NCBI RefSeq assembly: GCF_001625195.1
Contig: NC_054391.1
Coordinates: forward strand, 7,327,157-7,391,156
Direction: 5' to 3'
Length of the DNA stretch: 64,000 bases
Origin: Drechmeria coniospora
Taxonomy: Eukaryota; Ascomycota; Sordariomycetes; Hypocreales; Ophiocordycipitaceae
In this document: positions 45,654-57,925 of the stretch, in pieces
Layout: each line of letters starts with the position of its first letter
How positions within the stretch are numbered: position 1 is the stretch's first letter
The notes under the pieces: model-generated
Told to the model about the DNA's origin: nothing
The model's input: the letters and a program-made list of their open reading frames with translations, nothing else
Databases searched by the model: none
Translations under genes and position numbers: made by a program

Positions 45654-48600
45654 AACAGTAAGTGTCAGCCTTGGTCGGTGGTGCGGTGGTGCACTTGCGT
45701 AGCTGCTGTTTCTGCCGCCGTCGGATGGACGCCAAACATTCCCATCAAGCTGCCGACGGAGCGCTGTGTTAAAAGGCAGTCCACCGTCGTCCATGGCACC
45801 ACAGGGTAATCTTTCCCACAGATGTGCACGTACCTACAGAAACAAGCACCGACTCAACCACTAATACGTGAATGCACTGCAAACGTGCGCATGTGTATAA
45901 ATATAGATCCGACCGCAAGCACGACGAAGCCTCGCATCGCCATCATGGTTGGGTGCATAGCTGGCGAGAGGCATGTGCTGCGAAATTGACCACGTCGTCT
46001 GTCACATTTCGACGCGCAGATCAGTTGAGCTGCTGCAAGGCGGGCCGCCAGATCGGCGAGTCGATCGCGCCGTCGTTGGCTTGGCCTAGGCTGAGCGCAA
46101 AACGCCCTGGCAGGCTCGGTCCCGCCCCCGACGGTACCTTTGGGCGGATTGGACCATTGCGCCCGACAATGACGAGGCAGTCGGCGGCCTTTCAATTCGA
46201 CAAACGGCCTCTCTACCTGATGAAGCTTGAGAAGACTGTACGATGCAACTACGGAGCACTCCAATGTGGAAAATACGATTCAGTACGGAGTACAGATATG
46301 TACTAGGTACGCATCCAATGCATCGGTGCCTGCTGGGTAATTATCCGTAGTCTACCACCACGACCAACCAAGATGGTTCAAAGCGACCCTGCCCCGCTGG
46401 CTCTACCGAGTACTACTCCGTACAGCACATGCACTTACATTGTTAGTACTTGCGCAGCTGTGCAGCCGTGTACTTTGGTGCCGTGGCTTCGGCAGGCTGG
46501 CTGGCCGTGCACGCAACAAGCAACGTTGTCCGCTACGCTTGCGTCTATGGGGTAATAGTAGGTGACACTTATTGGGAGCTCGCCGTCATCATTTCGTTTT
46601 CCTCCTCCCCCCCGTCGTCAAATGAAGGGGAAGCCCCGGCGAGATGGGATAATGCTTTGCCCTTGGTCGATCGGCACTTGGCCGCCCGCCTCCCAGAGCC
46701 CCAGCACGAGCGAGGTGGCTGCCAGCCGTTGCGGGGATGGCCAAGTAATAATATGTGCGCAGCAGGGAACCGGGCTCGGTATGCTGTGGCCGTCACCCGC
46801 CATCACCCCATCGCTTTCGCAGTATTATTTGCCCGCCCGTTATTGCGGCGAGGAAATGCTCTGTCCAACGACAACGCTGCCTGCCCGCCTCCATGCATGG
46901 CAAGCCGAGGCATAGTTTTCGCATGCCAGAGTCGCTCGCACCAGTCGCACCATGCGCGCGCTCTGGCCTCAACTAAAACAGGACAGTCGGAGCACGAGCA
47001 CGAGCTCGAGAGGTCGTCGGTATCGTGCTTTGTGACGTATCATGAAAGTCCATTCCCCGACCTCTATCCTTGGAGTCGTGGGGGCGCTCACCAAACGGAG
47101 GGTTGGCGAGCGGTCCGACGTACGTCAACGGCCCTCTCTCATCTAGCCATGTTCGAACGAATGTTTGTCCAAGTACGTACGGTACGGGCAAGCGAAAAAA
47201 TTACCGTCATGCGCGAATGAGTCGCCTTTGTGTTCGTTTTTGGTAGACGTATGCCAACCGTCGCCCATCGCTGCCGACCATTACCAGTGTACGAGGAAAT
47301 ACGGAGTACATCGCCCCGAGTGCTCGCTCGTGTTGCGTGTCCTGCGCTTCCTACCTGCCTGTTCAGCTGCTGCCTGAATACAGGTAATCAAAGCATGAGC
47401 TGATGTCCCATCCAGCCAATGTAGGGCAACACTCCAAGGTCTCAAGTGGCAACTTGTTGTTGTAACTTGTCACACGCCCCTGCCCACGAATACCGTGGGA
47501 AGGGTTGCCTATGGCCCTTGTGGTCTCACCAGCACAACATTTCCACGCATCGTCGTCGTGGGTGCATGTACAGGTACGGAAAACTCCCTCCGATTGGCAT
47601 GCGGGCGAACGCAGAAGCGTGTATAGGTACGGAGATCAGCGTTGCCCACTAGCGCCAAGGACCTGCGGTGCCGTTGGGTGTACGAACACCCCCACTAACC
47701 TAGTTGGGATTATATTGTTGCAATCACCCCCCCCACTAGGTCACCCGGCACTTCTTTATCTCCTACCTGCTAAGGACGCTAGCACTTTCCTCGGGTACTC
47801 TGAATACTCCGCAAGGTACGGAGTACGGAGTACTTACAGTACTGCACACATACTGTACAGAGTGCATGTAAAGTACACCTACAGTACAGTACAACTACAT
47901 GCACATACTTACTTACCTACATGTAAGTACCTACTTACTTTACAACTACATGTACAAGTACCTCCATGTGCCCCATCTCGTGCTTCATCCATCTGTACAT
48001 GTACCTCCCCACCAGCAAGACTTGCTTACGACTACTTGTACAAGTACGTACGAGCACATGAGATTGCCTTCGTGCACAGCCGTACAAGCTGCGTATCGTA
48101 GGCAGGTATACAGTCAGGGCCATGCCTGTTGCGAGACTTCGCACTCCCGAGCCCGTACGGCTAGGTACCCTTTTCTACAGCTCCGTCGCCCCCGCTGCTT
48201 CCACTGCATGGTATGTCATCCAACGAAGAGGAATCAGGCCGTACCGTTTGCTCGAGGTCGCTCGCCCCACACCTCCGCACCTTAGTACGTACTGTAGGTA
48301 TTAATTACCTTGTACTTATATTAGTGCAGTATTTTAGGACCAGGTACGGAGCACCTAGCGTACCAGTACGGGTATCGAGATATGTCCAACACATGTCCAT
48401 GTACTGACATGTACAGCCGGTACAGTGTTATAGTTGTTACGCACCTACCTGTACGTAGGTGTACATGTCCGCCGATGCGCTCGCCGCCTCCAGACCTCTA
48501 GGTAATTACCTAGTACTTAAAGTAAGTAAGGTACGTACTAGTAGCTCTCAACGCCCAATCTCTTACACCCCGGTCGCGCTGTGACTTCGTGTTTCCTCTC

Positions 48601-49491
48601 AAACACCCATGCATTTCTCCTCTCGAGTCAAGACTCTGCCTTCCAATTCATCACATCAAAAGCGAACGTCGTCCCCTACCCTCCAAGACTCGCCCTCTTA
48701 CCTGAATCACCTTTGGCCGCCCGGAAGCCGATCCGATTCCAGACGAGCACGCGAGTCTGCCGCCACGAGCATGCTTGCCTGCTGACGCCGAGATCGACAA
48801 TACCCTTCACAACACGCCTGACGCTCCATCTCGTCATTCTCTTCGTATCCTCTCGTGCACATAGTTCTCCGCCCACGTTGCTCTCGGCACCTGCGGTCTA
48901 GATAATCACGGCCGAATCGCCCTCGGCCATCTGCCGTGAACGAACCCAACCGATCCTGCAATCTCGCCGCCGCGTCTCGACGAATCGCCCTGCCGCTCGG
49001 ATTTCTCCGCATTCTCTCCTTTCGTCTCTACGCCGCTTCCTTCCTTGAGCGAATCTTGCTTCCTCTTGGACACGCACTCGGGTGATTGATTTGGACGCTT
49101 CAAAGCCGTTCAACCCGGCCATCCACCTTCTTTCTGGTATGTATTTAGCTCATTCTGCGGCCCCGAAACTGTTCAGTTGCATCTTCTTGCCTTGGCTGCA
49201 AAAGCCCAAAGTCTTGACAAAGACTCCACCGCATCCCTCCGTAGGCCCTACCTCGTCTCGCAAGCCAAACCAGCCTACGGATTGCGTCAAGGTGGACTTG
49301 CCTTTGTGCCGCTCAGCAACTGACATGTCCCAGCGCGCCTGCCGCTCTTTCTCAACGTCCACGTCCGGACCTCACCCTCGACTGCCGATGTCTTCGTGAA
49401 ACCGGGCTGGACGCACCACCTCTTTTCTCTCAATCAAACGACGGTCAATCTCACATCGGGGAACCGTCAGCGTCCCTTAATCTTCGTAACC

Positions 49492-52400
49492 ATGAACCGT
49501 TTTCGGACGAAAAAGAAGAACAAGGACGACGTCGCCGAGTCGGAGTCGTCCAATCCCTTTCGACTTTTCGGCAAAAAGAAGCAACCAGATGAAGAGCCTA
49601 AGCAGGATCTCGATCTCACCGCCGTCTTGCCGTCCAGCGACAACTTTCGCACCAGTCTCCTCATGACGGGCCTATCCGCACGATTTTCTATGCTCCGAGA
49701 GCAGGACGATCCGAATTCCATGCTTGGCAAAGCCAGTGACGACAGCGTCCTCTTTGCAAAACGGCAGTCCAGACTTGGGGAGTTCGGCTTGGGAGTTGGC
49801 CTGCATGACATTGCCGAGGCTGCCTCCCCCAAGGCGGCGCAGTTCGATTCCTACATCTCGGATGATGCAACCTCGATCTCGGGAAGCGTCATGAATCGCT
49901 CCAAGCCTCTCGAGGGAAACAACCTCTTCGGCGGAAGGCAGAAGATCTACAAGATCTCAGCCGGCAGCTCCAAAAGCGGAAGAGCTCTGTACGGTGACGA
50001 CATTTCACAATCTGCCTTCCAGAAATGGAAGCAAACAGAAAGGTCCCGGCACTCGGCGCCGACGGATGAAAGCACCGATGCCGAATCCGAACCGCACTAT
50101 GATGACTTCAACCGTCGCCGGGAGACCAGCTCGACGACCTCATCCATTCCCTCGGCAGCCCGCAGCTCGACGGCAGCAACCTCGATCGCATCCTCACAAC
50201 CGGCCTCGTCCGTGTCTGTCAAGGATTTCTCCACGGCAGGCGCCGTCGTGGGCTCGATGGGTCAGGTGCCTCAACCCGATCGCAGCGTTAATCGCACACG
50301 AAGGCTGTACGAGCAAGGTCTCAACCTGGACCTCCAGAACCAGCAATCCTTTGCCTTGTCGCGCATCGACACCTTGTCGAGGTCGCGCCTAGTGGGCACT
50401 CCCGGAACCCAGGACCTGACCTCTCCCATATCTTCCCCCACCATCTCTTCCGCCACGAACGCAACCTTTGACGACCGCGTCCTGGAGCGCAGGCCAATCC
50501 TGAGCAAGGCCAGTGCCCCCAACCTTAGATCGTACAGCCCGCCCGCGACCGGCTTCGCTCACCCCAGCCCGGCGGAGAGCAACAGCGGCTTCGCCCGACA
50601 CGAGCAGAGGCCTGTCTTTGCAGCCAGCCCGCCATTGAGCCCACCCGTGAGCGAGCCGGAAGTCCATCCGGTACTGCCTAACCAGCCGGCTGAACGGGGG
50701 AAGGCGACGCCCGCAGAACTGACTGTCCGACCGGCTCCGCAGCACTATGAGCCGAAGCATGCCCAACAGCGGCACCAGCTTCAGGAGCGAACCGCGCCGA
50801 CCATGAGGAAATCGACCGACTCGCAGTCCCTCAGGTCCTGCTTGTCACCTCGCATGAAAGATGGAGAAAAACGAGAGCCGCAGACGGAGCTGCGGCCCGA
50901 GCCCATCGTTCCAAAAGACGACTCGATCCCATTTTTGCTTGACGAGAGCGACGATGACTCGGCCGAAAACAAGTTGAGCGTACCCTCCATTGCCGTCCAG
51001 CCCAGCCACCCGCGGCCCAACGATAAGGAGCATCCCGCATTCCGACAATCGGCATTGCCCACCCCGCTGCGTCTTTCGTCGACGAAAATGACGACGGAGA
51101 ATTCACCACCCGGAAGTGCTGCGTCGGCTGCAGCAATGGTGAAAATCGACCCGCCAGCCGATTCGCCAACCCTCGGTCCGCCGACCGGATTGAGCGGCAT
51201 GGTCCGATCACACCTGCGGCGTGATAGTCAAGCCTCCTCCATGCAAGGTGTCGCCAATGAGGAGACAAAGACGACACCGGCTGAACCTCACGGTCTCACG
51301 CCGGAACCAAGATCACCGATGGACAAGCCCGACGATTTAAAGGATGACGCTCAACCCGCCGAGGCAGTACCGGATGAGCAGGACGAGTTCGCCCGCCATC
51401 TTGCCGATGGTGCGCGGCGGGTTCGTGAGAGGTTGACATCGTACGTTGAATCAGACGTCGACCGCTCGGCCCCGGTAACGCCCACGTCCGAGGTGAGCAA
51501 GGAATCTCAGCTTTCGCGCCTCAACAGCGTGAGCATGTTGCGTTCAAAGTCCAGCCGAAGCTCCCTCTTCGACCGTGAGAGCCGTAAATCGGCAAAGATG
51601 GACGAACGGGTCCCGGTCAAGAACGCGTCGTCAACTTCTCTGCGGAAGCTTTCTCAGCTTTCTTCCCCAGGCGTCAATGTTGAAGCGGCCGCGGAACGAC
51701 AACTGGGTGAGGATGAACACGCCGAGCAGGAGTCCGCGGCAGGGGAGAAGGAAGAGGGTGTTCATGCTGCCCTTAGAATGTTTCGTCAAGCTCGTTGGGA
51801 GTTGAAGCGGGTCAAGGATCCGGAAATGATCCGATATCAGCAGCCAAAACAGTCGCCGGCCACGGCTTCGGAGCGACCGCCTGCGCAGCGCGTCCTCCCC
51901 AACGAAGTGCCTGGACCGGTTCCCACCACGCCCCACAACCGCAGACAGGACGAGTCGAGGGGTGGCAGCCGCCCTCGCGCAGATTCTCGTGCCGAGTCGG
52001 AGCGTGACCGGAGCGGCTCGGAGACGAGCTCCGGCGGCCCGAAGAACAGCCGTGGCGCTCGTCTTCGTGACGGCGCGGCTGCCAACGAGAGGGCATACGC
52101 CCACAATGGCGCCGTCAGAGCTGCCCGGCCTGCTGTAGGTCTGAGCACAAGGCCTGCCGGGTCGCCGGGAACCGACGCCAGACTCTTCCCGATGATCCGT
52201 TCCCCGCATTCGAATACGGGGGCGCCCACCAGCCCCAGCCGAAGGGCCGTCACTGTCGACGTGTTATCGAGCAGGCGCATGGGGATGAGGCGAGACAATT
52301 CGGATTCAGGCCACGGATCGGCCAACGGCCACCATGACGGCCAAGCACGCTCTCGATACGGACGCCCGCTGAATGCAGCTGTTTCCACGCCGAACTTGCG

Positions 52401-52677
52401 TGTTGCCGCGGCCGCTCCACCTCTACCCCCGATCAACCCACGGCGAAAGAACGGATCTGAGCGGTCATCATACGGCGTCTCCGATGAGTTGTCTGGAGGC
52501 GCAAGCGTCTCGGACGAAGAGACTCGCCCAAAAATGTACCCGTACGGCGGACGCAGGTTGATGGCTGGTGCCAACGGCCGGTCCAAGCAAGGCCACCTGC
52601 ACAGCGGAGGGACCCGTCGGTCTCCTGTCTCACGTGCAAACGTTCCCGATGCTAGTCTCATCGGCGGGATGATCTAA
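49492..52677 (+). CDS. Large, mostly disordered fungal protein of unknown function
   Basis: A single exon of 1,061 residues. The frame is open upstream to a non-ATG codon at 49396, but the first ATG is 49492 (CGTAACCATGAAC), chosen as start. The N-terminus is basic (MNRFRTKKKNKDD), with short ordered-looking patches SARFSMLREQDDPNSMLGKASDDSVLF, NLFGGRQKIYKISAG, SQSAFQKWKQTE and RRLYEQGLNLDLQNQQSFALSRIDTL. Most of the rest is Ser/Pro/Glu-rich and probably disordered, with a coiled-coil-prone stretch near residues 760-790 (RMFRQARWELKRVKDPEMI). The C-terminus is Arg/Gly-rich. No transmembrane segment or signal peptide. I do not recognise the family; the blocky conservation pattern suggests a scaffold or regulatory protein, but that is a guess. 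The leader upstream is long and CT-rich. Confidence 0.82.
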   Translation: MNRFRTKKKNKDDVAESESSNPFRLFGKKKQPDEEPKQDLDLTAVLPSSDNFRTSLLMTGLSARFSMLREQDDPNSMLGKASDDSVLFAKRQSRLGEFGLGVGLHDIAEAASPKAAQFDSYISDDATSISGSVMNRSKPLEGNNLFGGRQKIYKISAGSSKSGRALYGDDISQSAFQKWKQTERSRHSAPTDESTDAESEPHYDDFNRRRETSSTTSSIPSAARSSTAATSIASSQPASSVSVKDFSTAGAVVGSMGQVPQPDRSVNRTRRLYEQGLNLDLQNQQSFALSRIDTLSRSRLVGTPGTQDLTSPISSPTISSATNATFDDRVLERRPILSKASAPNLRSYSPPATGFAHPSPAESNSGFARHEQRPVFAASPPLSPPVSEPEVHPVLPNQPAERGKATPAELTVRPAPQHYEPKHAQQRHQLQERTAPTMRKSTDSQSLRSCLSPRMKDGEKREPQTELRPEPIVPKDDSIPFLLDESDDDSAENKLSVPSIAVQPSHPRPNDKEHPAFRQSALPTPLRLSSTKMTTENSPPGSAASAAAMVKIDPPADSPTLGPPTGLSGMVRSHLRRDSQASSMQGVANEETKTTPAEPHGLTPEPRSPMDKPDDLKDDAQPAEAVPDEQDEFARHLADGARRVRERLTSYVESDVDRSAPVTPTSEVSKESQLSRLNSVSMLRSKSSRSSLFDRESRKSAKMDERVPVKNASSTSLRKLSQLSSPGVNVEAAAERQLGEDEHAEQESAAGEKEEGVHAALRMFRQARWELKRVKDPEMIRYQQPKQSPATASERPPAQRVLPNEVPGPVPTTPHNRRQDESRGGSRPRADSRAESERDRSGSETSSGGPKNSRGARLRDGAAANERAYAHNGAVRAARPAVGLSTRPAGSPGTDARLFPMIRSPHSNTGAPTSPSRRAVTVDVLSSRRMGMRRDNSDSGHGSANGHHDGQARSRYGRPLNAAVSTPNLRVAAAAPPLPPINPRRKNGSERSSYGVSDELSGGASVSDEETRPKMYPYGGRRLMAGANGRSKQGHLHSGGTRRSPVSRANVPDASLIGGMI

Positions 52678-53974
52678 CCATCCCGTTTCATTTCTTGTAT
52701 CATTTTAACCCCACAATACGAACGAGTCTTTGGAAGACGACGAGAACGAACAATATACCACACTGCCATATCTTCAATCACTGGAATGAGGGCCGTTGAA
52801 GGCCACGACGCATTGCGTCGGTACACTTTCCCCTTTTGCTTCTCCATGTCCTGTCCCCCCCCCCCCCCCCCCCCCCCTTTTTTTTTTATATAAAAAAAAA
52901 CATTTCTTGGAACAAGCTCCCGCCGCGCCATGGTTTAGGAAGGATTGCTTAACCTGGCCGACGGTTGTGCATGACGATACAATCGGCCACGGTCGCCAGG
53001 GGGATCAGGGCTGGTCTTTGATTTTGGCCTCAGCGTCAACATTTGCTATTGGAACGGCGACGTAAAGTACGGAACGAAGAAGGCAGATTTGCAGTTGCCG
53101 CCGAGGCGGACGTGCTTGGGAGAATTGCGGGAAGCTAGGAGGTGGGCATGTACATATATATATCTTCAAGCCACTGGCAGCCGTTGTACCGTCGTGCAGA
53201 CGAGCAATCGACGTCTTGACGCACTTGATTTGTGCGAGGCGTTTAATAATAACTAGTCGACTCATTACCGCTGAACGAAAGCGTGCTACATTTCCTCGGG
53301 CTACGAAGCAGCACCGCGCTCGAGGTTCGGCACGAGTCTTGGGGACTTCTGCAATGAGTTTCAATGGAGGTCAGTGCCATGAAATTGGTAGTAATATATG
53401 CATGAAAACAGATTCATCTGCATAACCGTCCACTCGTCTTTCCCACGGTGATTTCTGCTCCGGCCAGCAGAGAGAATAAAGGCCCACCGAGGATCATTCG
53501 AGTTAGTCGGCGAGAAGTGGTCAAGCAGTCTTGGTGACCTTGCACGAGATAATCCAATGTCTCTGAATTATGACCCTCGACGACGGCACCGGCCGATTCA
53601 TTTCGTCGCAATGCATTCATTCATTCATTGGCGATGCGCCAGCCAAAGGCGCGAACTCGGTGAAATGATAAGGGGTAGGGGGGGGCGAGGAGTAGAGAAT
53701 GCTGAGACAAGGGGGCGCGTCGTGGAGAGGAATCGCAGCAGGGCTGTCGGCTCGGAGGAAGCAAGAGCGCGCCGTGGGCAGATGTGGCTTGGCAGGCTAC
53801 CCGTAGACGATGGCATTATCCGGGCAACATATCCAATAGGGTTACGACGTCAAGCTCTGCACGACGACGATCAGTACATGGTATTGCAGGCCCGGATTGT
53901 CAAGGAGAAACGAACCATGGGACGGAGCAAAGCTGTCTGTCGAGTCGAGTCGACGGCTCGTGGGGTGTCGGAAC
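52678..53974. other. Intergenic region with a C23-T10 homopolymer tract
   Basis: The run of 23 C (52855-52877) is followed by 10 T and ATATAAAAAAAAA. No gene was recognised between the stop at 52677 and the small ORF at 53975. TCATTCATTCATT at 53618 is a short microsatellite. Confidence 0.55.
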
Positions 53975-54079
53975 TCAACACATGGGGCAGTGATGGCATT
54001 GTTTGTGGCCGCAGCAGGTGCAGGTCGTGCTGATGACAATCATGCCACCGCACTTGCAGCAGTACTCGAAAGCAGGCAT
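53975..54079 (-). CDS. 34-residue cysteine-rich zinc-ribbon-like small protein
   Basis: A minus-strand ORF from ATG 54079 to TGA at 53975-53977. It encodes 34 residues with nine Cys and three His: it begins MPAFEYCCKCGG and ends KQCHHCPMC, with STTCTCCGHK between. The C-x-C and C-x-x-C spacing looks like a zinc ribbon or another metal-binding knuckle. Upstream on the same strand, a CTATAAG box near 54294-54301 and a strongly pyrimidine-rich leader with an ACACAAGC-type stretch (54180-54290) look like a real fungal promoter. No signal peptide. Function unknown. It could also be the last exon of a longer gene, since CCACAG precedes the ATG; the in-frame ATG and promoter-like DNA favour a small stand-alone gene. 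Confidence 0.55.
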   Translation of the reverse strand: MPAFEYCCKCGGMIVISTTCTCCGHKQCHHCPMC

Positions 54080-54289
54080 TCTGTGGTTGGTTGACGGGTG
54101 CAGCTGGATGTTGCTAGGCGCGTGTGGGTGGGTGCGAGTGAGAGTGACTGCGTATCAATGCGCGTGTCTGCGTGTTGGTGTATGCTTGTGTCAATGGGGA
54201 GTTTGGGAGACGAATTGACTTGACAAAGGCGGCAGAGGATCGAGGAGGAACGGAGGGAGAAAGTGAGAAGGCGAGGAGGGTGACGCGAA

Positions 54290-54305
54290 AGACTTATAGT
54301 TTTCC
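54290..54305 (-). promoter_or_regulatory. Possible TATA box of the small cysteine-rich gene
   Basis: The reverse complement reads AACTATAAGTC, about 215 bp before the ATG at 54079, and is followed by a CT-rich tract as in many fungal core promoters. Weak evidence taken alone. Confidence 0.35.
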
Positions 54306-57300
54306 TGCTGGCGGGCACGGGACAGGTGGATGCTGATCCGATGGTCTGATGGACCGGACCCTCGTCAGCGGACGACCGACCGGCCTCGAGGTCGAGAATT
54401 CGAGAAGCCGGCCAAGGCAGAGACTAGAGATGCTGGGTAGAATGCAGCGTGCAGGTGTGGGTGGGTATGGTGTACGTGTACGTGTAAGCGTATGCGTATG
54501 CGTACTAGCATGTGCGCAGAAGGGGATACTCGTAGGTATAGGTGTAGACATGGACGACGTGCACTCGCAGGTAGTTGTGCAGGCGTACGGCTGCGTGGGC
54601 GTCATGGCATGGGCTTCCGACATGGGTTTGCCGACATGGGCTCGCTCGGGAGGGGGGGACGGTGCTCGTCGTAGGCGTACGCACTGGTGCCGTCGTCGTT
54701 CAACCTTGGCTCGGATGTCAGAAAATTTGGTCGTCGGCCTCGAGCGAGCAGGAGTAGTGACAGAGAGGCGGGGCGTGGGAGGGAGGGGGGGTCGGAGAAA
54801 AGAGCAAGACAGCGCCGAGACTGGGTGCGAGCAAAAGGAAGCAAAACGGCCGGCTCGGACGGGCTCGACAGGACGAGGTGAGGCCATGTCTCGCGGATTG
54901 TCGCGGTTGATCAAGCCCTGGCGGCGGCAGATGTCTTCGGTTGGTCGGTCGGGCAGTCGGTCGGTCCTACGTCGAGGGACGAGGTTGAAATGAAGGAGGC
55001 GCGATAACGATAAGGAAAGGTGGTGACGGATTTTGGCATGTCATCCATTCATGGCAGCTGCCGAACAGGGACGAGGAGATGGCGGGCACCGGGGACGCTG
55101 ATTGGGCCGGGGCCACCCTTGCTGTCTCGCTATCTTAGTGTGGCCGCCGCACGGGTGGAGGGCAGCCAATCTCGCGAACGCCGATCCATTCAGACGAGGG
55201 GGGGGGGGGGGGGGGCGTCCCTGCATACGACATGTATTGCATGCATTACTACCTTTTACCTTCGATGTGTGCTGCGCTTGCTCTTGGGTAGGGGCACAAT
55301 ATTCGTACGAAGCATACTCCGTAGATGTGCGGAATTCATGCAAGTGAGCAGCATTGCGTGCCACGGCAAGGAGCTCTCCCCACGAGTGGTCGTCGCCGAG
55401 GTACTAGCAAGTACATGCAAGTCCCCGCGCGGTACGAAGTACAAGCAAGTACTTGCACAAGTACTACTCCGTACCTGGCACCGGGTGTTAATGATACCTT
55501 AGTAGGTACTGTGCAGTACGCTTACTGGGGCAAGAAGGCCTACAGTACATGTGCGGCACGCGCATCCGCTACCAGGACATGCTGGACGACGCTCGTCACT
55601 CGTCTCCATGCCGCAAACGGAGTATTGGTATATTCTTACAGCGTACACGTCACGCACAGACTCAAAACATGTACATGAGCGTGCATGCAAGCACAAAGTT
55701 GTTTCATGCCGCGCTGGACAGTTCCATCGTCACAGCCGCGACGGCAATGCTCCCGCTGCCGCCATGCCAAGTGCCAAGGCGATGGACCAGATTCACGCAA
55801 GTACCTGCGTTACGCTGTTGGTGCATATACGTGACTTTGCTTGTAAGTACTAACTCGTGAGTACCAGAACCAAGGCACCCCGAGCTGTTCTCAGCATCGT
55901 GAAAGTGCAGCACACTTGGACGTGCAGAAGTAGGTTCCGTAATAGTAAGTGCATGCGCTCAAGTGCTAGAGACACAGGTGCTGTAACTAAGGCTCTGTAC
56001 TGTAAAGTAGTAGTAAGTAGGTGCATGTACATGTACCTGTACGCGCTAGCTCCCTGGAGAACCGTTCATGATGCGATGTGGATGGCGGACCACGGGCGCT
56101 ACTGGCTAGGCACCGTCCGGCTACAGGGGGCTCCCTGCGCATCAGAGGCATGTGCGGATCACGGAGTGCACCTAACGTACTCCGCACATTACAAACTTAT
56201 TATTAAGTACATGTACATGCAGGTGCGCAAGTACTTCCCATGAGTACTTACTAACTTACATGCATACTTACTTACAGCACATACAGTACTCCGTATGTGC
56301 TGCCACCTATTGATGTAGGTGCACTCCGTACTTTCTTGTACTTGCACCACCTACTACTTACAACGTACTTGCTTACACCGACTAATAGGTATGCTCGCCC
56401 GCATACAAATGTGGATGGACTGGTAATAGTACAAGGGCACATGTACGATAAGCTGCTTCTCGTGGGCGCAGGCGCTCGTTGCGTGCTCGCACATGCAAGT
56501 AGTTGTGCACGCATGTGCAGCACGTGCCGTTGGTATACGGTGACCAACACCTGGTGCTCCGTCCCATGCACACCACCACAGCGTCGCCTTCTCATGTACT
56601 GGTACCTTTGCCATGGTGGCAAAGGTCGAACCTGGTCCGTGGCATTCTCACGCAACCCGAACATGCTACCGTGTGCTCATCCATGGCGACGATGCAGCAC
56701 CCTGGTGCTTCATGGCTAATACTGGTGGTCATGGCAGGCAGTCCTTCCGCTGCCGTAGGTGTACATGTATGTGCGATGCTCCGTAAGTTGACCATCACGG
56801 AGTGCTCGTAGACCTGGGACAAATTCCATTCCAAGACGGCCGGCCCATTTCCTTCCACCTCTCCTAAATGAACAGACAAGGTGGCCAAGCGTCGGCGCAC
56901 GGCACCGTGGGTGGGCTTTATTCCCGTCGGCACCCGGCCACCTCCTGCTCGTTCGACGGTCGAATGCCACGTCCTTGGTCATTGGACGTGGCGCCCACAT
57001 GTTCCAGCTTTGTCAGGCACGACGGGCCATGGAAGGGAATTATTCATCCATGGTAGCGTCAGAGAGATTCGCAAAATCCAGCATGGGTTCTGGTGTCGGC
57101 TGCGTGGTGGAATTCTGTGGCTGATGCGTGCAAGGAGTACGGAGCGCAGGCAGGTCCCGCACACGCACGCCCGCATGTTCTCGTACGATGGATATCTGAC
57201 AGCAGCCGGGGCGGTGATGGTGCCAGATGGAGGGAATCGAAAGGCTCCCGCTTCGCTTGTCACGCTCCAGTCGCGCGCTCGTCGGGCACCCGTCGTGCGC

Positions 57301-57619
57301 TCGTCACGCCATTTGACGCGCACGCGCACGCGCCGGATGCCATCCGCGACAATGCCGCCGACGGCGATCCGTCTTCATCCCCCTCGGTTGCCGCCGGGTC
57401 GTGCATCTAGCGGGTGCCATGTTGGCGGCGTCAATCTCATTTCGTCTCGTGCCACCGGATCCTCTCCTCGACCTTGAGAAGCGTCCAAGAATGGACGGGG
57501 GAGTCGGGGTCGGGAAGCGAGGCGGCGAGGCCTACCGCACGCGCCCCCGTCCGAGTCGTGCGTTGAGCGAGGAGAGGTGGGTGGAACGGGGAGAGGTGAT
57601 GACTTCCGAGTGGCAGTCG

Positions 57620-57925
57620 TGCCGGCCACTGACCATTGTCGACGTACGCTTCGAGTTGTTTGCTTGCTGGTCGCTGAGCGTCGTCGGGGTGGCTGGCTCG
57701 TTTGCTGCTTCGGCTGGTGACTGAACATGGCTGGGGTAGCTTGCTTGATGGCTCCGCTGGCTCCCGAACATGGGCAGAGTGGCTTGAATGCTGGCGGGCC
57801 GCTGGGCATCATCGGGGTAGCTGCTGGTTGCTCGCTGCTACCAAGCATCGTCCGGGTGGCTTGTTTTGCTGGCCGGCCATTGAACGTTGTCGACGTAGCT
57901 TGTTTGCCGGCTCGCGACGCGCTCG
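57620..57925. repeat. Imperfect ~40-bp minisatellite, about 7 copies
   Basis: Equivalent points, with a core like CATCGTCGGGGTAGCTTG, fall at 57634, 57678, 57725, 57768, 57806, 57845 and 57884, so units are 38-47 bp. The variable unit length means it is not a coding repeat. The minus-strand frame across it reads KQAT-type repeats but lacks other gene features. Confidence 0.7.

Larger units (their letters stand above)
42315..49491. other. 7-kb gene-poor region with GTAC-rich words
   Basis: No supported gene. It is filled with TACGGAGTAC, CATGTAC and AGTACTTAC-type words (for example 43899, 44150-44170, 44345, 44685, 44891, 46285, 47820), short C-runs (44648-44675) and a 130-bp inverted repeat. 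From about 48560 the DNA becomes CT-rich, the probable promoter and leader of the next gene. A possible leader intron starts GTATGT at 49137 and could end at CAG 49470. Confidence 0.5.

Noticed and set aside
46450..47220. 256-codon plus-strand ORF in the gene-poor region
   Set aside because: Contains TACGGAGTAC-flanked, compositionally random sequence, no clear ATG context, and no recognised motif.
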